Source: Streptomyces sp. TP-A0356 (GTDB lineage: Bacteria; Actinomycetota; Actinomycetes; Streptomycetales; Streptomycetaceae). From it: a stretch of DNA of 64,000 nt. Location: assembly GCF_001417775.1 (NCBI RefSeq), contig NZ_BBZJ01000028.1:220303-284302 (forward strand), in the 5' to 3' direction. Position 1 is the stretch's first letter, and each line of letters starts with the position of its first letter. The position numbers and the translations under genes were made by a program. Shown piece after piece: positions 54,194-62,216 of this stretch. The notes under the pieces are model-generated. The model saw nothing but the letters and a program-made list of their open reading frames with translations, searched no databases and was not told the origin of the DNA.

Positions 54194-55773
54194 GCCGCCC
54201 TCACCTCCTTCTTCCCGTTCTCGCGGTTCGCGCTCTCGCGGTTCGCGTTCTCGCCGTCCGCGTTCTCGCCGTCCGCGTTCGCGTTGTCGTCGTTCTGGTC
54301 CCGGTCGTTCTCGTCCCGGTCGTTCTCGTTCACGGTCTTCGTCGTGAACACCGCCATCTGCGTGGGCGGGCCCACCTCCGGGTCGTCCGGTCCGACCGGC
54401 CTGAAGTCCACGTCGTAGCCGTGGCGTTCGGCCACCGCCCGGGCCCAGGTGCGGAACTCGTCCCGCGTCCACTCGAAGCGGTGGTCGCCGTGCCGTACGT
54501 GCCCGGCCGGGAGGGTCTCCCAGCGGACGTTGTACTCGACGTTCGGGGTCGTCACGAGGACCGTCCGGGGGCGGGCCGAGCCGAACACCGCGTACTCCAG
54601 GGCGGGCAGCCGGGGCAGGTCCAGGTGCTCGATGACCTCGCTGAGCACGGCGGCGTCGTACCCCTTGAGCCGGTTGTCGGTGTACACGAGTGAGCCCTGG
54701 AAGAGCGTGACCCGGGAGGCCTGCCGCTCCCCCATGCTGTCCAGTCTCAGCCGCCGGGACGCGATGGTCAGCGCCCGCATCGAGACGTCCACGCCCACGA
54801 TCTCGGTGAACCGCGCGTCCTTCAGCAGCGCCTGCACCAACTGGCCCTGGCCGCAGCCGAGGTCGAGGACGCGGGCGGCGGCGGACTCCTTGAGCGCCGC
54901 GACGACGGCGTCCCTGCGCTGCACGGCGAGCGGGGTCGGCTTCTCCTCCGTACCGGTCTCCGCCCCGACGGCGTTGTCGATCTCCTCGACGTCGCTGTCG
55001 TCCGCCTCCGCGAGCCGCACCAGTTCCAGCCGCTCCATCGCCTGTCGCGTCAGCGACCAGCGGCGCGACAGATAGCGGCTGGTGATGAGCTTCTGCTCGG
55101 GGTGGTCGGGCAGCCATCCCTCACCGGCCCGCAGCAGCTTGTCGACCTCGTCGGAGGAGACCCAGTAGTGCTTGGCGTCGTCGAGGACGGGCAGCAGGAC
55201 GTACAGGTGGCGCAGGGCCGACGCCAGCCTCAGCGCCTCGGACTCCAGGACCAGTCGCACGTATCGTGAGTCGCCCCACTCCGGGAACTCGGCGTCCAGC
55301 GTGACCGGTTCGGCGGTGACCGTCCAGCCGAGCGGTTCGAAGAGACGGCGTACGAGGTCCGGGCCGCCCCGGGCGGGCAGCGCCGGCACCTCGATGCGCA
55401 GCGGCAGCGGCTGCTCGGCGCGTTCGGGCAGCGCGTTGCACACGCCTCGCATCGCGCTGGAGAAGACGCTGCTCAGCGCTACGGCGAGCAGTGAGGATGC
55501 GGCGTACGGGCGGTCGTTGACGTACTGCGCGAGTGCCGCGTCGGGGGCGCCGCCCCGACCCTTGCCCTTGCCGCGCCGGACCAGTGCCACCGTATCGACC
55601 TCCAGCAGCAGCGCCGCCGTGCAGCGCCCGGCGTCCGCCTCGGGGTAGAGGACGTGCGCGGTGCCGTAGGAGGTGGAGAACGCCTGCGCCTTGCCCGGAT
55701 GCTTGTGCAGCAGGAAGCCGAGATCGGTCGCGGGACGCTCCGTGGTGCCGGTGGTACTGATCGTCAGGAACAT
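54190..55773 (-). CDS. hen1: Hen1-type RNA 3'-terminal ribose 2'-O-methyltransferase
   Basis: 527 residues. Residues 1-~260 are the bacterial N-terminal domain (MFLTISTTG, LGFLLHKHPGKAQAF, ADAGRCTAALLLEVD) that activates the Pnkp ligase. The methyltransferase has VLDLGCGQGQLVQAL for SAM and the Hen1 metal site SEVIEHL with the later HGDHRFEWTRDEF. It methylates the 2'-OH at a damaged 3' end before sealing, so the repaired RNA resists a second cut at that site. The last ~45 residues are a hydrophilic degenerate pentapeptide repeat not typical of the family. It is coupled to pnkp by a 4-nt overlap. Confidence 0.95.
   Translation of the reverse strand: MFLTISTTGTTERPATDLGFLLHKHPGKAQAFSTSYGTAHVLYPEADAGRCTAALLLEVDTVALVRRGKGKGRGGAPDAALAQYVNDRPYAASSLLAVALSSVFSSAMRGVCNALPERAEQPLPLRIEVPALPARGGPDLVRRLFEPLGWTVTAEPVTLDAEFPEWGDSRYVRLVLESEALRLASALRHLYVLLPVLDDAKHYWVSSDEVDKLLRAGEGWLPDHPEQKLITSRYLSRRWSLTRQAMERLELVRLAEADDSDVEEIDNAVGAETGTEEKPTPLAVQRRDAVVAALKESAAARVLDLGCGQGQLVQALLKDARFTEIVGVDVSMRALTIASRRLRLDSMGERQASRVTLFQGSLVYTDNRLKGYDAAVLSEVIEHLDLPRLPALEYAVFGSARPRTVLVTTPNVEYNVRWETLPAGHVRHGDHRFEWTRDEFRTWARAVAERHGYDVDFRPVGPDDPEVGPPTQMAVFTTKTVNENDRDENDRDQNDDNANADGENADGENANRESANRENGKKEVRAA
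54213..54333 (-). repeat. 15-bp tandem repeats coding the Hen1 tail
   Basis: Near-exact 15-bp direct repeats (GTTCTCGCCGTCCGC twice, GTTCTCGCGGTTCGC twice with one change, GTCCCGGTCGTTCTC twice) encode pentapeptides such as ENDRD, ENADG, ENANR and ESANR. They lie at the 3' end of hen1, just before the overlap with pnkp. Confidence 0.8.
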
Positions 55774-55895
55774 GCCCTGAGTCTCCTGGCCTCGGGGCTC
55801 CCGCGGCCACCGGGTTTCCCACCCCGGGCCACAGCTCACCTCGCGGGCACGTCACTTGCTCCGTCGGGGCGTGTTGCCTGCCGCACCAGGGCGGA

Positions 55896-55914
55896 CATGC
55901 ATGATGGATGCATG
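55896..55914. promoter_or_regulatory. dyad across the start of the luciferase-like gene
   Basis: CATGCAT (55896-55902) and ATGCATG (55908-55914) are perfect inverted arms around GATGG. The dyad covers both candidate start codons (55897 and 55912), so it could be an operator or an RNA hairpin hiding the start. Confidence 0.4.
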
Positions 55915-56835
55915 GATCTTCGAGTCTTCACAGAACCGCAGCAGGGTGCCACCTACGAGACGCTGCTCCGCGTCGCCAGGACCGCCGAGGACCTGGGCTA
56001 CGGGGCCTTCTTCCGTTCCGATCACTACTTGCACATGGGCAACGTGGACGGCCTTCCGGGTCCCACGGACGCTTGGATCACGCTCGCCGGGCTCGCCCGG
56101 GAGACGAGCCGGATCCGGCTCGGCACGCTGATGACGGCGGGAACCTTTCGCTTGCCGGGGGTCCTCGCCATCCAGGTCGCCCAGGTGGACCAGATGTCCG
56201 GGGGACGGGTCGAACTCGGGCTCGGCTCCGGGTGGTACGAGGAGGAGCACAAGGCATACGGCATCCCGTTCCCGAAGGAGAAGTTCGGGCGGCTGGAGGA
56301 ACAGCTCGCCGTCGTGACGGGCCTGTGGAACACGCCCGTCGGCGAGCGGTTCACCTTCGACGGGAAGTACTACCAGCTCCAGGACTCCCCGGCGCTGCCC
56401 AAGCCTGCCCAGTCGAAGGTGCCCGTCCTCATCGGCGGGCACGGAGCGAAGCGCACCCCGGAGCTCGCGGCCCGGTACGCCGACGAGTTCAATAGTCCGT
56501 TCGCATCCATCGCGGACACGGAAGCGCAGTTCGCGCGCGTCCGCGCCGCCGCCGAAGAGCACGGCCGCAAGGGTGATGACCTCGTGTACTCCAACGCCCT
56601 CGTGGCCTGCGTGGGGGCGACGGACGCCGAGGTGCGGCGTCGGGCCGACGCCATCGGGCGTGAGGTGGACGAGCTGAAGGCGAACGGTCTTGCGGGGTCC
56701 CCCGCGGAGGTCGTGGAGAAGCTGGGGCAGTACCGGGCCGTCGGGTCGCAGCGGGTCTACCTCCAGATGCTGGACCTGGACGATCTGGACCAACTGGAAC
56801 TGATCGCCGCGGAGGTCATGCCGCAACTGGCCTAG
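55912..56835 (+). CDS. LLM-class F420-dependent oxidoreductase
   Basis: 307-residue luciferase-like (TIM barrel) oxidoreductase. Motifs: FFRSDHYLHMG near 35, RIRLGTLMTAGTFRLPGVLA, GGRVELGLGSGWYEEEHKAYGI (substrate-binding loop) and VPVLIGGHGAKRTPELAARYAD. These proteins use coenzyme F420 or FMN for hydride transfer; the substrate cannot be told. An ATG at 55897 would add five residues (MHDGC). No Shine-Dalgarno is clear. It diverges from hen1 and ends 79 bp from the convergent DUF6099 stop. Confidence 0.88.
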   Translation: MDLRVFTEPQQGATYETLLRVARTAEDLGYGAFFRSDHYLHMGNVDGLPGPTDAWITLAGLARETSRIRLGTLMTAGTFRLPGVLAIQVAQVDQMSGGRVELGLGSGWYEEEHKAYGIPFPKEKFGRLEEQLAVVTGLWNTPVGERFTFDGKYYQLQDSPALPKPAQSKVPVLIGGHGAKRTPELAARYADEFNSPFASIADTEAQFARVRAAAEEHGRKGDDLVYSNALVACVGATDAEVRRRADAIGREVDELKANGLAGSPAEVVEKLGQYRAVGSQRVYLQMLDLDDLDQLELIAAEVMPQLA

Positions 56836-56914
56836 GTCGCGAGAGAGGAGCCGGCCGTCGCGGAACGGGCCCGGGGCCGAGTGGGACGAAGAGTGCGGGT
56901 GAGCGGCTGGGACG

Positions 56915-57391
56915 TCAGCCCGGCGCCCGGTGCCGCTCCCGTATCTCGCCGTCCCGGGCCGCCAGTCTGCGCAGCATCTCTCTGACCCGGTCCCTCGACT
57001 CGTCCGCCGCGTCGATGGCCTCCATGCACTGCCAGTACGTGCCCTCGTCGTCGGCCGCGCTCGCGACCGCGACGAGGGCCATGCCCAGCTCCACCAGGAG
57101 GGTGCCGAGGTCGAGGAGCGCCCTGCGGGCGTCACCCAGCTCCGTCAGCTGGGCGGCACGCAGGTCGGCCACGTCGATGGACGGGGTGTCCAGGACGCCG
57201 CAGCCCCGGCCCGCCAGCTCCGTCAACCCCAGTGCCTCGCCCCGCAGTTCGGGCGGACCCGAGACCGCCAGCCGACTGCCGATGGCCTGCGCCAGGGCGT
57301 ACGCCTGCCACGCCTCCCTCATGATTCTCGGCCCGTCCTCGCTCGCCGCCAGGGCACGCCTGCTCGTCAGGATGAGCCGCACCGCATCCAT
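56915..57391 (-). CDS. DUF6099 family protein
   Basis: 158-residue, mostly alpha-helical soluble protein: MDAVRLILTSRRALAASED at the start, GPPELRGEALGLTELAGRGC in the middle and GTYWQCMEAIDAADESRDRV near the end. I recognise this as the Streptomyces-specific DUF6099 family, of unknown function. The ATG at 57391 has GGGGG upstream; longer frames upstream are not protein-like. It is monocistronic; the 238 bp to the MazG-like gene shows nothing clear except short direct repeats of CCGAGTTCTCTGGA-like sequence near 57555-57600. Confidence 0.75.
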   Translation of the reverse strand: MDAVRLILTSRRALAASEDGPRIMREAWQAYALAQAIGSRLAVSGPPELRGEALGLTELAGRGCGVLDTPSIDVADLRAAQLTELGDARRALLDLGTLLVELGMALVAVASAADDEGTYWQCMEAIDAADESRDRVREMLRRLAARDGEIRERHRAPG

Positions 57392-57629
57392 GCGCTGCCC
57401 CCGCTCTGTCCGACGCGCTCCCGCACGTCTGCCCGAACTCCGTTGTTCACTACCCAGAGTGAATGCTCGCGGGACGAAAAGCCAGAGGTAGCCCGAAATC
57501 TGTGGACACCAAGGGAGGCGGGGACAACTCCGCAACTCCGGAGAGTGACGATCGGTTCTCTGGACTCCGGCCGCGAGTTCTCTGGATTCCGGCCGCGGAC
57601 CCGGTTCCCGACCGCGGGGCGGCACGGTC

Positions 57630-57983
57630 TCATTCCACGCCGGGCGCCGGGAACCTCTCCTCGTTGCGGTCGATCTTCGCGTCCAGCGCCGCGAGCGCGT
57701 CGATGTCCAGGACCTCGCACAGCTGGAGGAGATACGCGAACACGTCCGCGACCTCGTCGGTCACCCGGCGGGCCGTGTCCGGGTCGTCCATCACCCGCGC
57801 CGACTCCTCGGGCGTCAACCACTGGAAGATCTCGACCAGTTCGGACGCTTCCACGCTGAGCGCGGCCGCCAGGTTCTTGGGAGTGTGGTACGGCTGCCAG
57901 TTGCGCGCCGCGGCGAAGTCGGCGAGCCGGCGCTGCAGTCCCGCCACGTCCAGGTCCTTGTGCCGCCCGGGTTCCTCTGTCAC
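57630..57983 (-). CDS. MazG-like nucleotide pyrophosphohydrolase
   Basis: 117-residue all-alpha NTP pyrophosphohydrolase (iMazG/dCTPase type). The metal-binding ExxE is in SVEASELVEIFQW and the ExxD in VTDEVADVFAYLLQL. The N-terminal FAAARNWQPYHTPKNLAAAL is typical of RS21-C6-like house-cleaning enzymes that hydrolyse non-canonical dNTPs to the monophosphate. The GTG start lies inside the ATPase stop (GTGA, 57980-57983), so it is the second gene of a coupled pair. Confidence 0.9.
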   Translation of the reverse strand: MTEEPGRHKDLDVAGLQRRLADFAAARNWQPYHTPKNLAAALSVEASELVEIFQWLTPEESARVMDDPDTARRVTDEVADVFAYLLQLCEVLDIDALAALDAKIDRNEERFPAPGVE

Positions 57984-59149
57984 GGCCTCAGGTCTACCAC
58001 CGTCACACCCTCCACCTCCGCCACCCGGGACGCCTCGCTCACCGCGCCCACCAGTCTGATGTGGCCCCGCTCGCACACCCGTGCCGCCAGCTGGAGCAGT
58101 TCCCGAGCCTGCCGCCGGTCCATACCGCGGTCGAAGCCGTCCGCGAGCACGGTGAGCGTCTGCAGTGCCGCGGGCACCTCTCCCACCGGGTCGACCTCCA
58201 GGACGCCCGGGCCGGTCAGGAGCACGAGGGCCAGCGCCACGTAGCGCAGTTCACCGTCGCCCAGCAGTTCCAGCGGCGTCCGCCGTCCTTCGCCCCGGTC
58301 GAGCAGCGCGCGGACCGTGCCGTCGCCGAGCGGCTCCGCCAGCAGGTCCACGACCCGCCCCGCGCACCCGGCGCCGACCGCCGTGGCCAGCAGCGCATGC
58401 CGCCGGACGCACTCCGCGCGGGTACGCCACAGCACTTCCGCGAGGTTGCCGCAGTCGCGGAGCAGTCGGCCCGTGCCCAGCGGCACGGGTGCGCGCATCG
58501 AGCCGGGGCTCGGGTCGCAGACGAAGACCGAGCGCAGGGCGACCACCATCTGCTCGGCCGCGGCCAGCACCCGGCGCTGGCCGTCCGTCCTGCCTGCCAC
58601 GCGCAGCGGCAGCAGGGCGGTGCCGAGGCGGTCGTCCGGGAGCGGCCCCCGGGTCACCGGAGCGGAGCCCGCCGTGTGCCAGGCCGCCTGCACCATCGAA
58701 CGGCTCGGATCGCGCAGTGCCGTCTCCAGCAGGACCAGTCCCCCGGACGTCAACCGCTCGCCCACGATGCGCAGTTCGGGCTCGGCCTGGACGGCCACGT
58801 CGAGCCGGACGGGCCCCTCCGGGCCGTCCGCGGTGCAGCCGATGCGGAACCCGCGCCGCCGCTGGGCGTCGGGCCGCGCCCGCTCGGGCACGCAGGCCAC
58901 CGGGGCCGGGAACGCCTCCCCCAGTTCCGCGCCGCCCCCGAGCCGCGCCAGCGCCTCGTACGCCTGCAGCGCCCGCGACTTGCCCGAGCCGCTCGGCCCC
59001 GCGAAGAGCGTCAGCGGCCCCAGACTGAACCCGGCCCGCCGATGTCCGGCGAACGCGGACAGCCGCAGCTCGGTGACGCACGGCCGGTCGGGGCGCGGGG
59101 CCGCGTGGGCGGACGGGCCGGGCAGGGACAGCACAGGGGACACGGTCAT
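57980..59149 (-). CDS. AAA family ATPase (RecF/SMC-like head)
   Basis: 389 residues. LRLSAFAGHRRAGFSLGPLT with Walker A FAGPSGSGKSRAL is at the N-terminus and the late block LLGDGELRYVALALVLLTGP, with signature- and Walker-B-like segments, near 300-330. The layout is that of the AAA_21/RecF group without a long coiled coil, since the protein is short. The function is unknown. The ATG is not preceded by a Shine-Dalgarno but by TACGGT at 7 nt, so it is probably leaderless. It is coupled to the MazG-like gene by a 4-nt overlap, suggesting a joint role. Confidence 0.8.
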   Translation of the reverse strand: MTVSPVLSLPGPSAHAAPRPDRPCVTELRLSAFAGHRRAGFSLGPLTLFAGPSGSGKSRALQAYEALARLGGGAELGEAFPAPVACVPERARPDAQRRRGFRIGCTADGPEGPVRLDVAVQAEPELRIVGERLTSGGLVLLETALRDPSRSMVQAAWHTAGSAPVTRGPLPDDRLGTALLPLRVAGRTDGQRRVLAAAEQMVVALRSVFVCDPSPGSMRAPVPLGTGRLLRDCGNLAEVLWRTRAECVRRHALLATAVGAGCAGRVVDLLAEPLGDGTVRALLDRGEGRRTPLELLGDGELRYVALALVLLTGPGVLEVDPVGEVPAALQTLTVLADGFDRGMDRRQARELLQLAARVCERGHIRLVGAVSEASRVAEVEGVTVVDLRP

Positions 59150-59238
59150 ACCGGGGACCGTAGGACCACACCGCCGGGGCGAACCGTTCCGCCCCCGCGC
59201 CCTTCCCACGATCGGGCGATGGGGGGTCCAGGGCTGAC

Positions 59239-59628
59239 TCAGACGCCCGGAGCCCCGGCCCCCTCCATGAGTCCCTGCACCTCGGTCCCCCGCGGGGTAA
59301 GCAGGAACACATTGCGGTCGACCCGGTGCATCCCGCTCGCGAGGCCGAAGACCACCCCGGTGCTGAAGTCCAGCACCCGCTTGGCCACCTCGGTCTCCGC
59401 GCTCGTGAGGTCGAGCAGTACGGGCACGCCCGCCATCAGCGTCTCGGCGACCTCCCGCGCGTCCGCGAACACATTGACCCGCAGGACCACGAAGCGGCGG
59501 CGTGCCTCGGTCGGGGCCTCGGGTGTCGACCGGTGGTCGACCGCGGACGGCCAGGCGTCCCGGCCGCGCAACGGAACGACCTGAGCGAGCCCTTCCCACT
59601 GTTCATCGGTGACATCGTGGCTGTTCAC
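59239..59628 (-). CDS. SepF-like cell division protein
   Basis: 129 residues with a complete C-terminal SepF domain: RFVVLRVNVFADAREVAETL, VPVLLDLTSAETEVAKRVLDF and GVVFGLASGMHRVDRNVFLL. SepF binds FtsZ and the membrane; the N-terminal amphipathic helix and long linker of the main SepF are shortened here, so this is likely one of the SepF paralogues of Streptomyces. The GTG at 59628 has GGGAGGG upstream; an ATG at 59655 would add nine residues. Two TTCGGCCGAA palindromes lie ~65-115 bp upstream of the start. Confidence 0.85.
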   Translation of the reverse strand: MNSHDVTDEQWEGLAQVVPLRGRDAWPSAVDHRSTPEAPTEARRRFVVLRVNVFADAREVAETLMAGVPVLLDLTSAETEVAKRVLDFSTGVVFGLASGMHRVDRNVFLLTPRGTEVQGLMEGAGAPGV

Positions 59629-59690
59629 CGGCCCTCCCCGCTGGCTCGCACTCATCGTCTGCACCGGCCAATTCTTACGCATGGTCACCC

Positions 59691-59745
59691 GTTCGGCCGA
59701 ACAGCGACACGGTCCGCGACGTTCCCGGCGGCCACTTCGGCCGAA
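59691..59745. promoter_or_regulatory. pair of TTCGGCCGAA palindromes
   Basis: GTTCGGCCGAAC (59691-59702) and TTCGGCCGAA (59736-59745) share a perfect 10-bp palindrome, spaced about four helical turns. They lie upstream of the sepF-like gene (minus) and of the small ORF (plus). Confidence 0.45.
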
Positions 59746-59873
59746 CCGCATCCCTCGCGTACCACCGTCGTACCGGCCTCACACCGCCCGCGCGCCTCCG
59801 GCGCAGCGCGTGTGACGCCTCAAGACCGCGACACGTGACATCGGCGTAACGGGCATTCCGTACGGTCGTCGAC

Positions 59874-59987
59874 ATGACCCCGAGCCCGGAACGCCCCGGC
59901 GACGTCCGCGAGACGACAGGAGTGACCAACAGGCGAATTCCGGCCGACCGCACCACCACCACGCACAGACTTCATTTACCTCACTGA
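59874..59987 (+). CDS. 37-residue ORF with a TTA codon, possible leader peptide
   Basis: Frame ATG to TGA: MTPSPERPGD start, basic and Thr/His-rich end (TTTTHRLHLPH). TACGGT (59861-59866) lies 7 nt before the ATG, the same spacing as in other leaderless genes of this window. Codon 35 is TTA, which in Streptomyces is read only by the bldA tRNA. The stop is 35 nt before the membrane protein start. No homologue can be named. It could be a regulatory leader or chance. Confidence 0.4.
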   Translation: MTPSPERPGDVRETTGVTNRRIPADRTTTTHRLHLPH

Positions 59988-60022
59988 CACCGGAGTCTTC
60001 ACTTCCAGGGGGGGTGGCGTTC

Positions 60023-61756
60023 ATGATGTCCCGTTACGTTCCGGTGGTGCAGTTGGCAGAAGTGAGGCCGTCGACAAGAGGCCGATGGGCGCGCCCGGTC
60101 GTGGCGCCGGACGAGCCGGACCAGACTCCCGCACAGTGGCATCGCATGCTGACGCTGCTCGCGGACATCAGCCTGTTCATCGGCACGCGGGGGGTGTGGT
60201 CGTCCGCCGCCAGTCACCAACTGCTGGTCGCCGGGATCATCTCCGCGTGCTACGCGACGATCCTCGTCACCGGCGTCCTGACGCTGGTCGTGCGGCGCAG
60301 CCGCTCGCTGGCCCGGCTGGACCTGGTCGTCCTGGCGACGGCGGTCACGCTGGCGTACTGCGCGGTCTCCGTGGCGCACGACTTCAGCGACGAGTCGGTC
60401 CTCACCACGCAGGCCGCCCACCAGTTGTTGGACGGCCACGCGATGTACGGGCAGCCGTGGCCCTGGCTGTTCGGGGGAAACATCGCCTACACGGCGACGG
60501 TGACCGGCGGCTACGACTTCAGCTACGGCTACCCGCCGCTGCTGGCCATGCTGACCGCGCCGCTGCTGTGGCTCGGCCGCGGCGCGCTGCCGACCACCCT
60601 GGTCACCACCACCGCGATCGCCACGGGCGCGATCGTCATGTGGAAGATGCTGCCCGTGCCGTGGCGCTCGGCGGCCACCATGGTCTGCCTGGGCTTCGGC
60701 ATGATCCCCACATACGCCCGCCTCGGCTACCCGGCCGTCCTCGCGCTGGCCTTCCTGATCCCCGTCGTGATGCGCTGGACGCGCATGGGCACGGGCGGCC
60801 CGGCCGACTGGGCGCGGGCCGCCTGTCTGGGCGCCGCCTGCGCGTCCCAGCAGTTGCCGTGGTTCCTGACGCCGTTCCTGCTCGCCGGGGTATACGCGCT
60901 GCGGCGCGGCGAGTTGGGGGCGCGCGGGGCCGCGGTCGCCGTGGGGCGCATCGCCGGCACAGCGGCCGGCACCTGGCTGCTCATCAACGCGTACTTCATC
61001 GTCACGGAGCCACGCACCTGGATCGCCGGGGTCGCGCTGCCGATCATCCAGGGCGCGGTGATCCACGGCCAGGGCCTGGTCGACATCTCCCTCTACTTCA
61101 CCGACGGCAGCGACCGCCTGGCCTGGTACTCGCATGCGAGCATGCTGCTCGCGGCCGGTCTGCTGGCGATGTTCGTGCTGTTCGTGCGCCGACTGGGCCC
61201 GGCCGCGACCGTGCTGCCCTGGTGCGCGTTCTTCCTCGCGACCCGCTCGCAGGACGGCTACTACCTGCTGATGACCCCGCTGTGGGTGGCGGCCGCCGCC
61301 ACCGTGCCGCCCAGCGCGTTCGCCACCGCCTGGCAGCCCCGGCTGCTGCACGGGCGGCGGACGGCCCGTATGGTGCTCGCCGGGGCCCTGCTGGCCCCGT
61401 CCCTGGTGGCCGCGACGGTGGCGGCGACCGGCGGGCCACCGCTGCGCATGGAGGCCGTCGGCGCCTCCCGGACGACCCTGACGGTCAAGACGCTCACGGT
61501 CCGGGTGAGCAACACCGGCGGCTCGCCTCTGGAGCCGCACTTCATGGTGACCACCGGCCAGAGCATGAGCCGCTACTGGAAGGTGCTCAGCGGCCCCTCG
61601 ACCGTCGCCGCGCACGCGACGGCCACCTACCGGCTCCAGCCGCCGGACGGCGCCTGGGGACTGCCGAAGAACGGCACCCGCATCCGGCTGCGCGCCTTCA
61701 CCCCGTCGCCGGTGACCCTGTCGAGCCAGGACATCCAGGTGCCGAGCGGGAACTAG
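60023..61756 (+). CDS. polytopic membrane protein, possible GT-C type glycosyltransferase
   Basis: 577 residues. About 10-11 hydrophobic helices span ~60-445 (first at LLVAGIISACYATILVTGVL), followed by a ~110-residue C-terminal extracytoplasmic beta-rich domain (LTVKTLTVRVSNTGGSPLEP, an NEW3-like fold). The first large loop has acidic residues (HDFSDESVLTTQAAHQLLDG) where GT-C enzymes keep a catalytic Asp, then YGYPPLLAMLTAPLLWL. This recalls polyprenyl-phosphate-sugar dependent mannosyl- or arabinosyltransferases, but no specific family is certain. I chose the ATG at 60023, 8 nt after a G7 purine run; a GTG at 60014 is too close to it. Confidence 0.7.
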   Translation: MMSRYVPVVQLAEVRPSTRGRWARPVVAPDEPDQTPAQWHRMLTLLADISLFIGTRGVWSSAASHQLLVAGIISACYATILVTGVLTLVVRRSRSLARLDLVVLATAVTLAYCAVSVAHDFSDESVLTTQAAHQLLDGHAMYGQPWPWLFGGNIAYTATVTGGYDFSYGYPPLLAMLTAPLLWLGRGALPTTLVTTTAIATGAIVMWKMLPVPWRSAATMVCLGFGMIPTYARLGYPAVLALAFLIPVVMRWTRMGTGGPADWARAACLGAACASQQLPWFLTPFLLAGVYALRRGELGARGAAVAVGRIAGTAAGTWLLINAYFIVTEPRTWIAGVALPIIQGAVIHGQGLVDISLYFTDGSDRLAWYSHASMLLAAGLLAMFVLFVRRLGPAATVLPWCAFFLATRSQDGYYLLMTPLWVAAAATVPPSAFATAWQPRLLHGRRTARMVLAGALLAPSLVAATVAATGGPPLRMEAVGASRTTLTVKTLTVRVSNTGGSPLEPHFMVTTGQSMSRYWKVLSGPSTVAAHATATYRLQPPDGAWGLPKNGTRIRLRAFTPSPVTLSSQDIQVPSGN

Positions 61757-61775
61757 CGCGAGCGGTGACGGGCTG

Positions 61776-62123
61776 TCACGTCACCTGCTTCAGCACCTCC
61801 AGGACCACCGGGTCGACCACCCGGTAGCGGACGATTCGCCCCTCCTTCTCCCCGGCGACCACCTCGGCCGTCCGCAGCAGCCGCAGCGCCTGCGAGACGG
61901 CCGGGTCGTTCATGCCGGTCGCCACCGCCAGGTCGGAGACCGCGAGCGGCCCCGCCCGGTGCAGTGCGAGCAGCAGGGCGAGCCGGCCGGGGTCGGCGAG
62001 CAGCGAGAAGCGGTCGGCCCAGGCGCGTACGGCCCCTGGTTCGCCGATGGCTTCGATGGCCTCGCAGACCCGATGGCCGTCGATGGTGCGCCTGTCGGCA
62101 CGGTCGGCGGGGACGAGATGCAT
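61776..62123 (-). CDS. ArsR-family transcriptional regulator
   Basis: 115-residue winged helix protein: FSLLADPGRLALLLALHRAGPLAVSDLAVATG, recognition helix DPAVSQALRLLRTAEVV and the beta wing EGRIVRYRVVD. It is divergent from a cobalamin-riboswitch-controlled Ni/Co transporter, so it may sense Ni or Co like NmtR or KmtR. Possible metal ligands are the N-terminal Met-His and His17/Cys20 (GHRVCEA); the C-terminal His cluster of NmtR is absent. The ATG has GGGAGA upstream. Confidence 0.88.
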   Translation of the reverse strand: MHLVPADRADRRTIDGHRVCEAIEAIGEPGAVRAWADRFSLLADPGRLALLLALHRAGPLAVSDLAVATGMNDPAVSQALRLLRTAEVVAGEKEGRIVRYRVVDPVVLEVLKQVT

Positions 62124-62173
62124 GCGTGCATTCTCCCAGGCACCCGCGTGTGATCTTCGATACCCCTGGACAT

Positions 62174-62189
62174 CTGCGCAACTGTGCAG
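62174..62189. promoter_or_regulatory. imperfect dyad in the ArsR/transporter gap
   Basis: CTGCGCAACTGTGCAG: 7-bp arms with one mismatch around AC, 50 bp upstream of the arsR start and just before the riboswitch. This is the expected place and size of an ArsR-type operator. Confidence 0.5.
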
Positions 62190-62216
62190 TCTTGCAGGGA
62201 TTCCCGGGGCCGCCCT

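Larger units (their letters stand above)
59629..60022. other. divergent region between sepF-like gene and membrane protein
   Basis: 394 bp. It holds GTTCGGCCGAAC (59691-59702) and TTCGGCCGAA (59736-59745), two palindromes with centres 44 bp apart, and a 37-codon ORF (59874-59987) with a leaderless-type promoter. The segment 59750-59850 is GC-rich without further signals that I can name. Confidence 0.55.

Noticed and set aside
51194..54418. A 1074-codon plus-strand frame across pnkp
   Set aside because: Antisense to the clear kinase, phosphatase and ligase motifs; low-complexity product.
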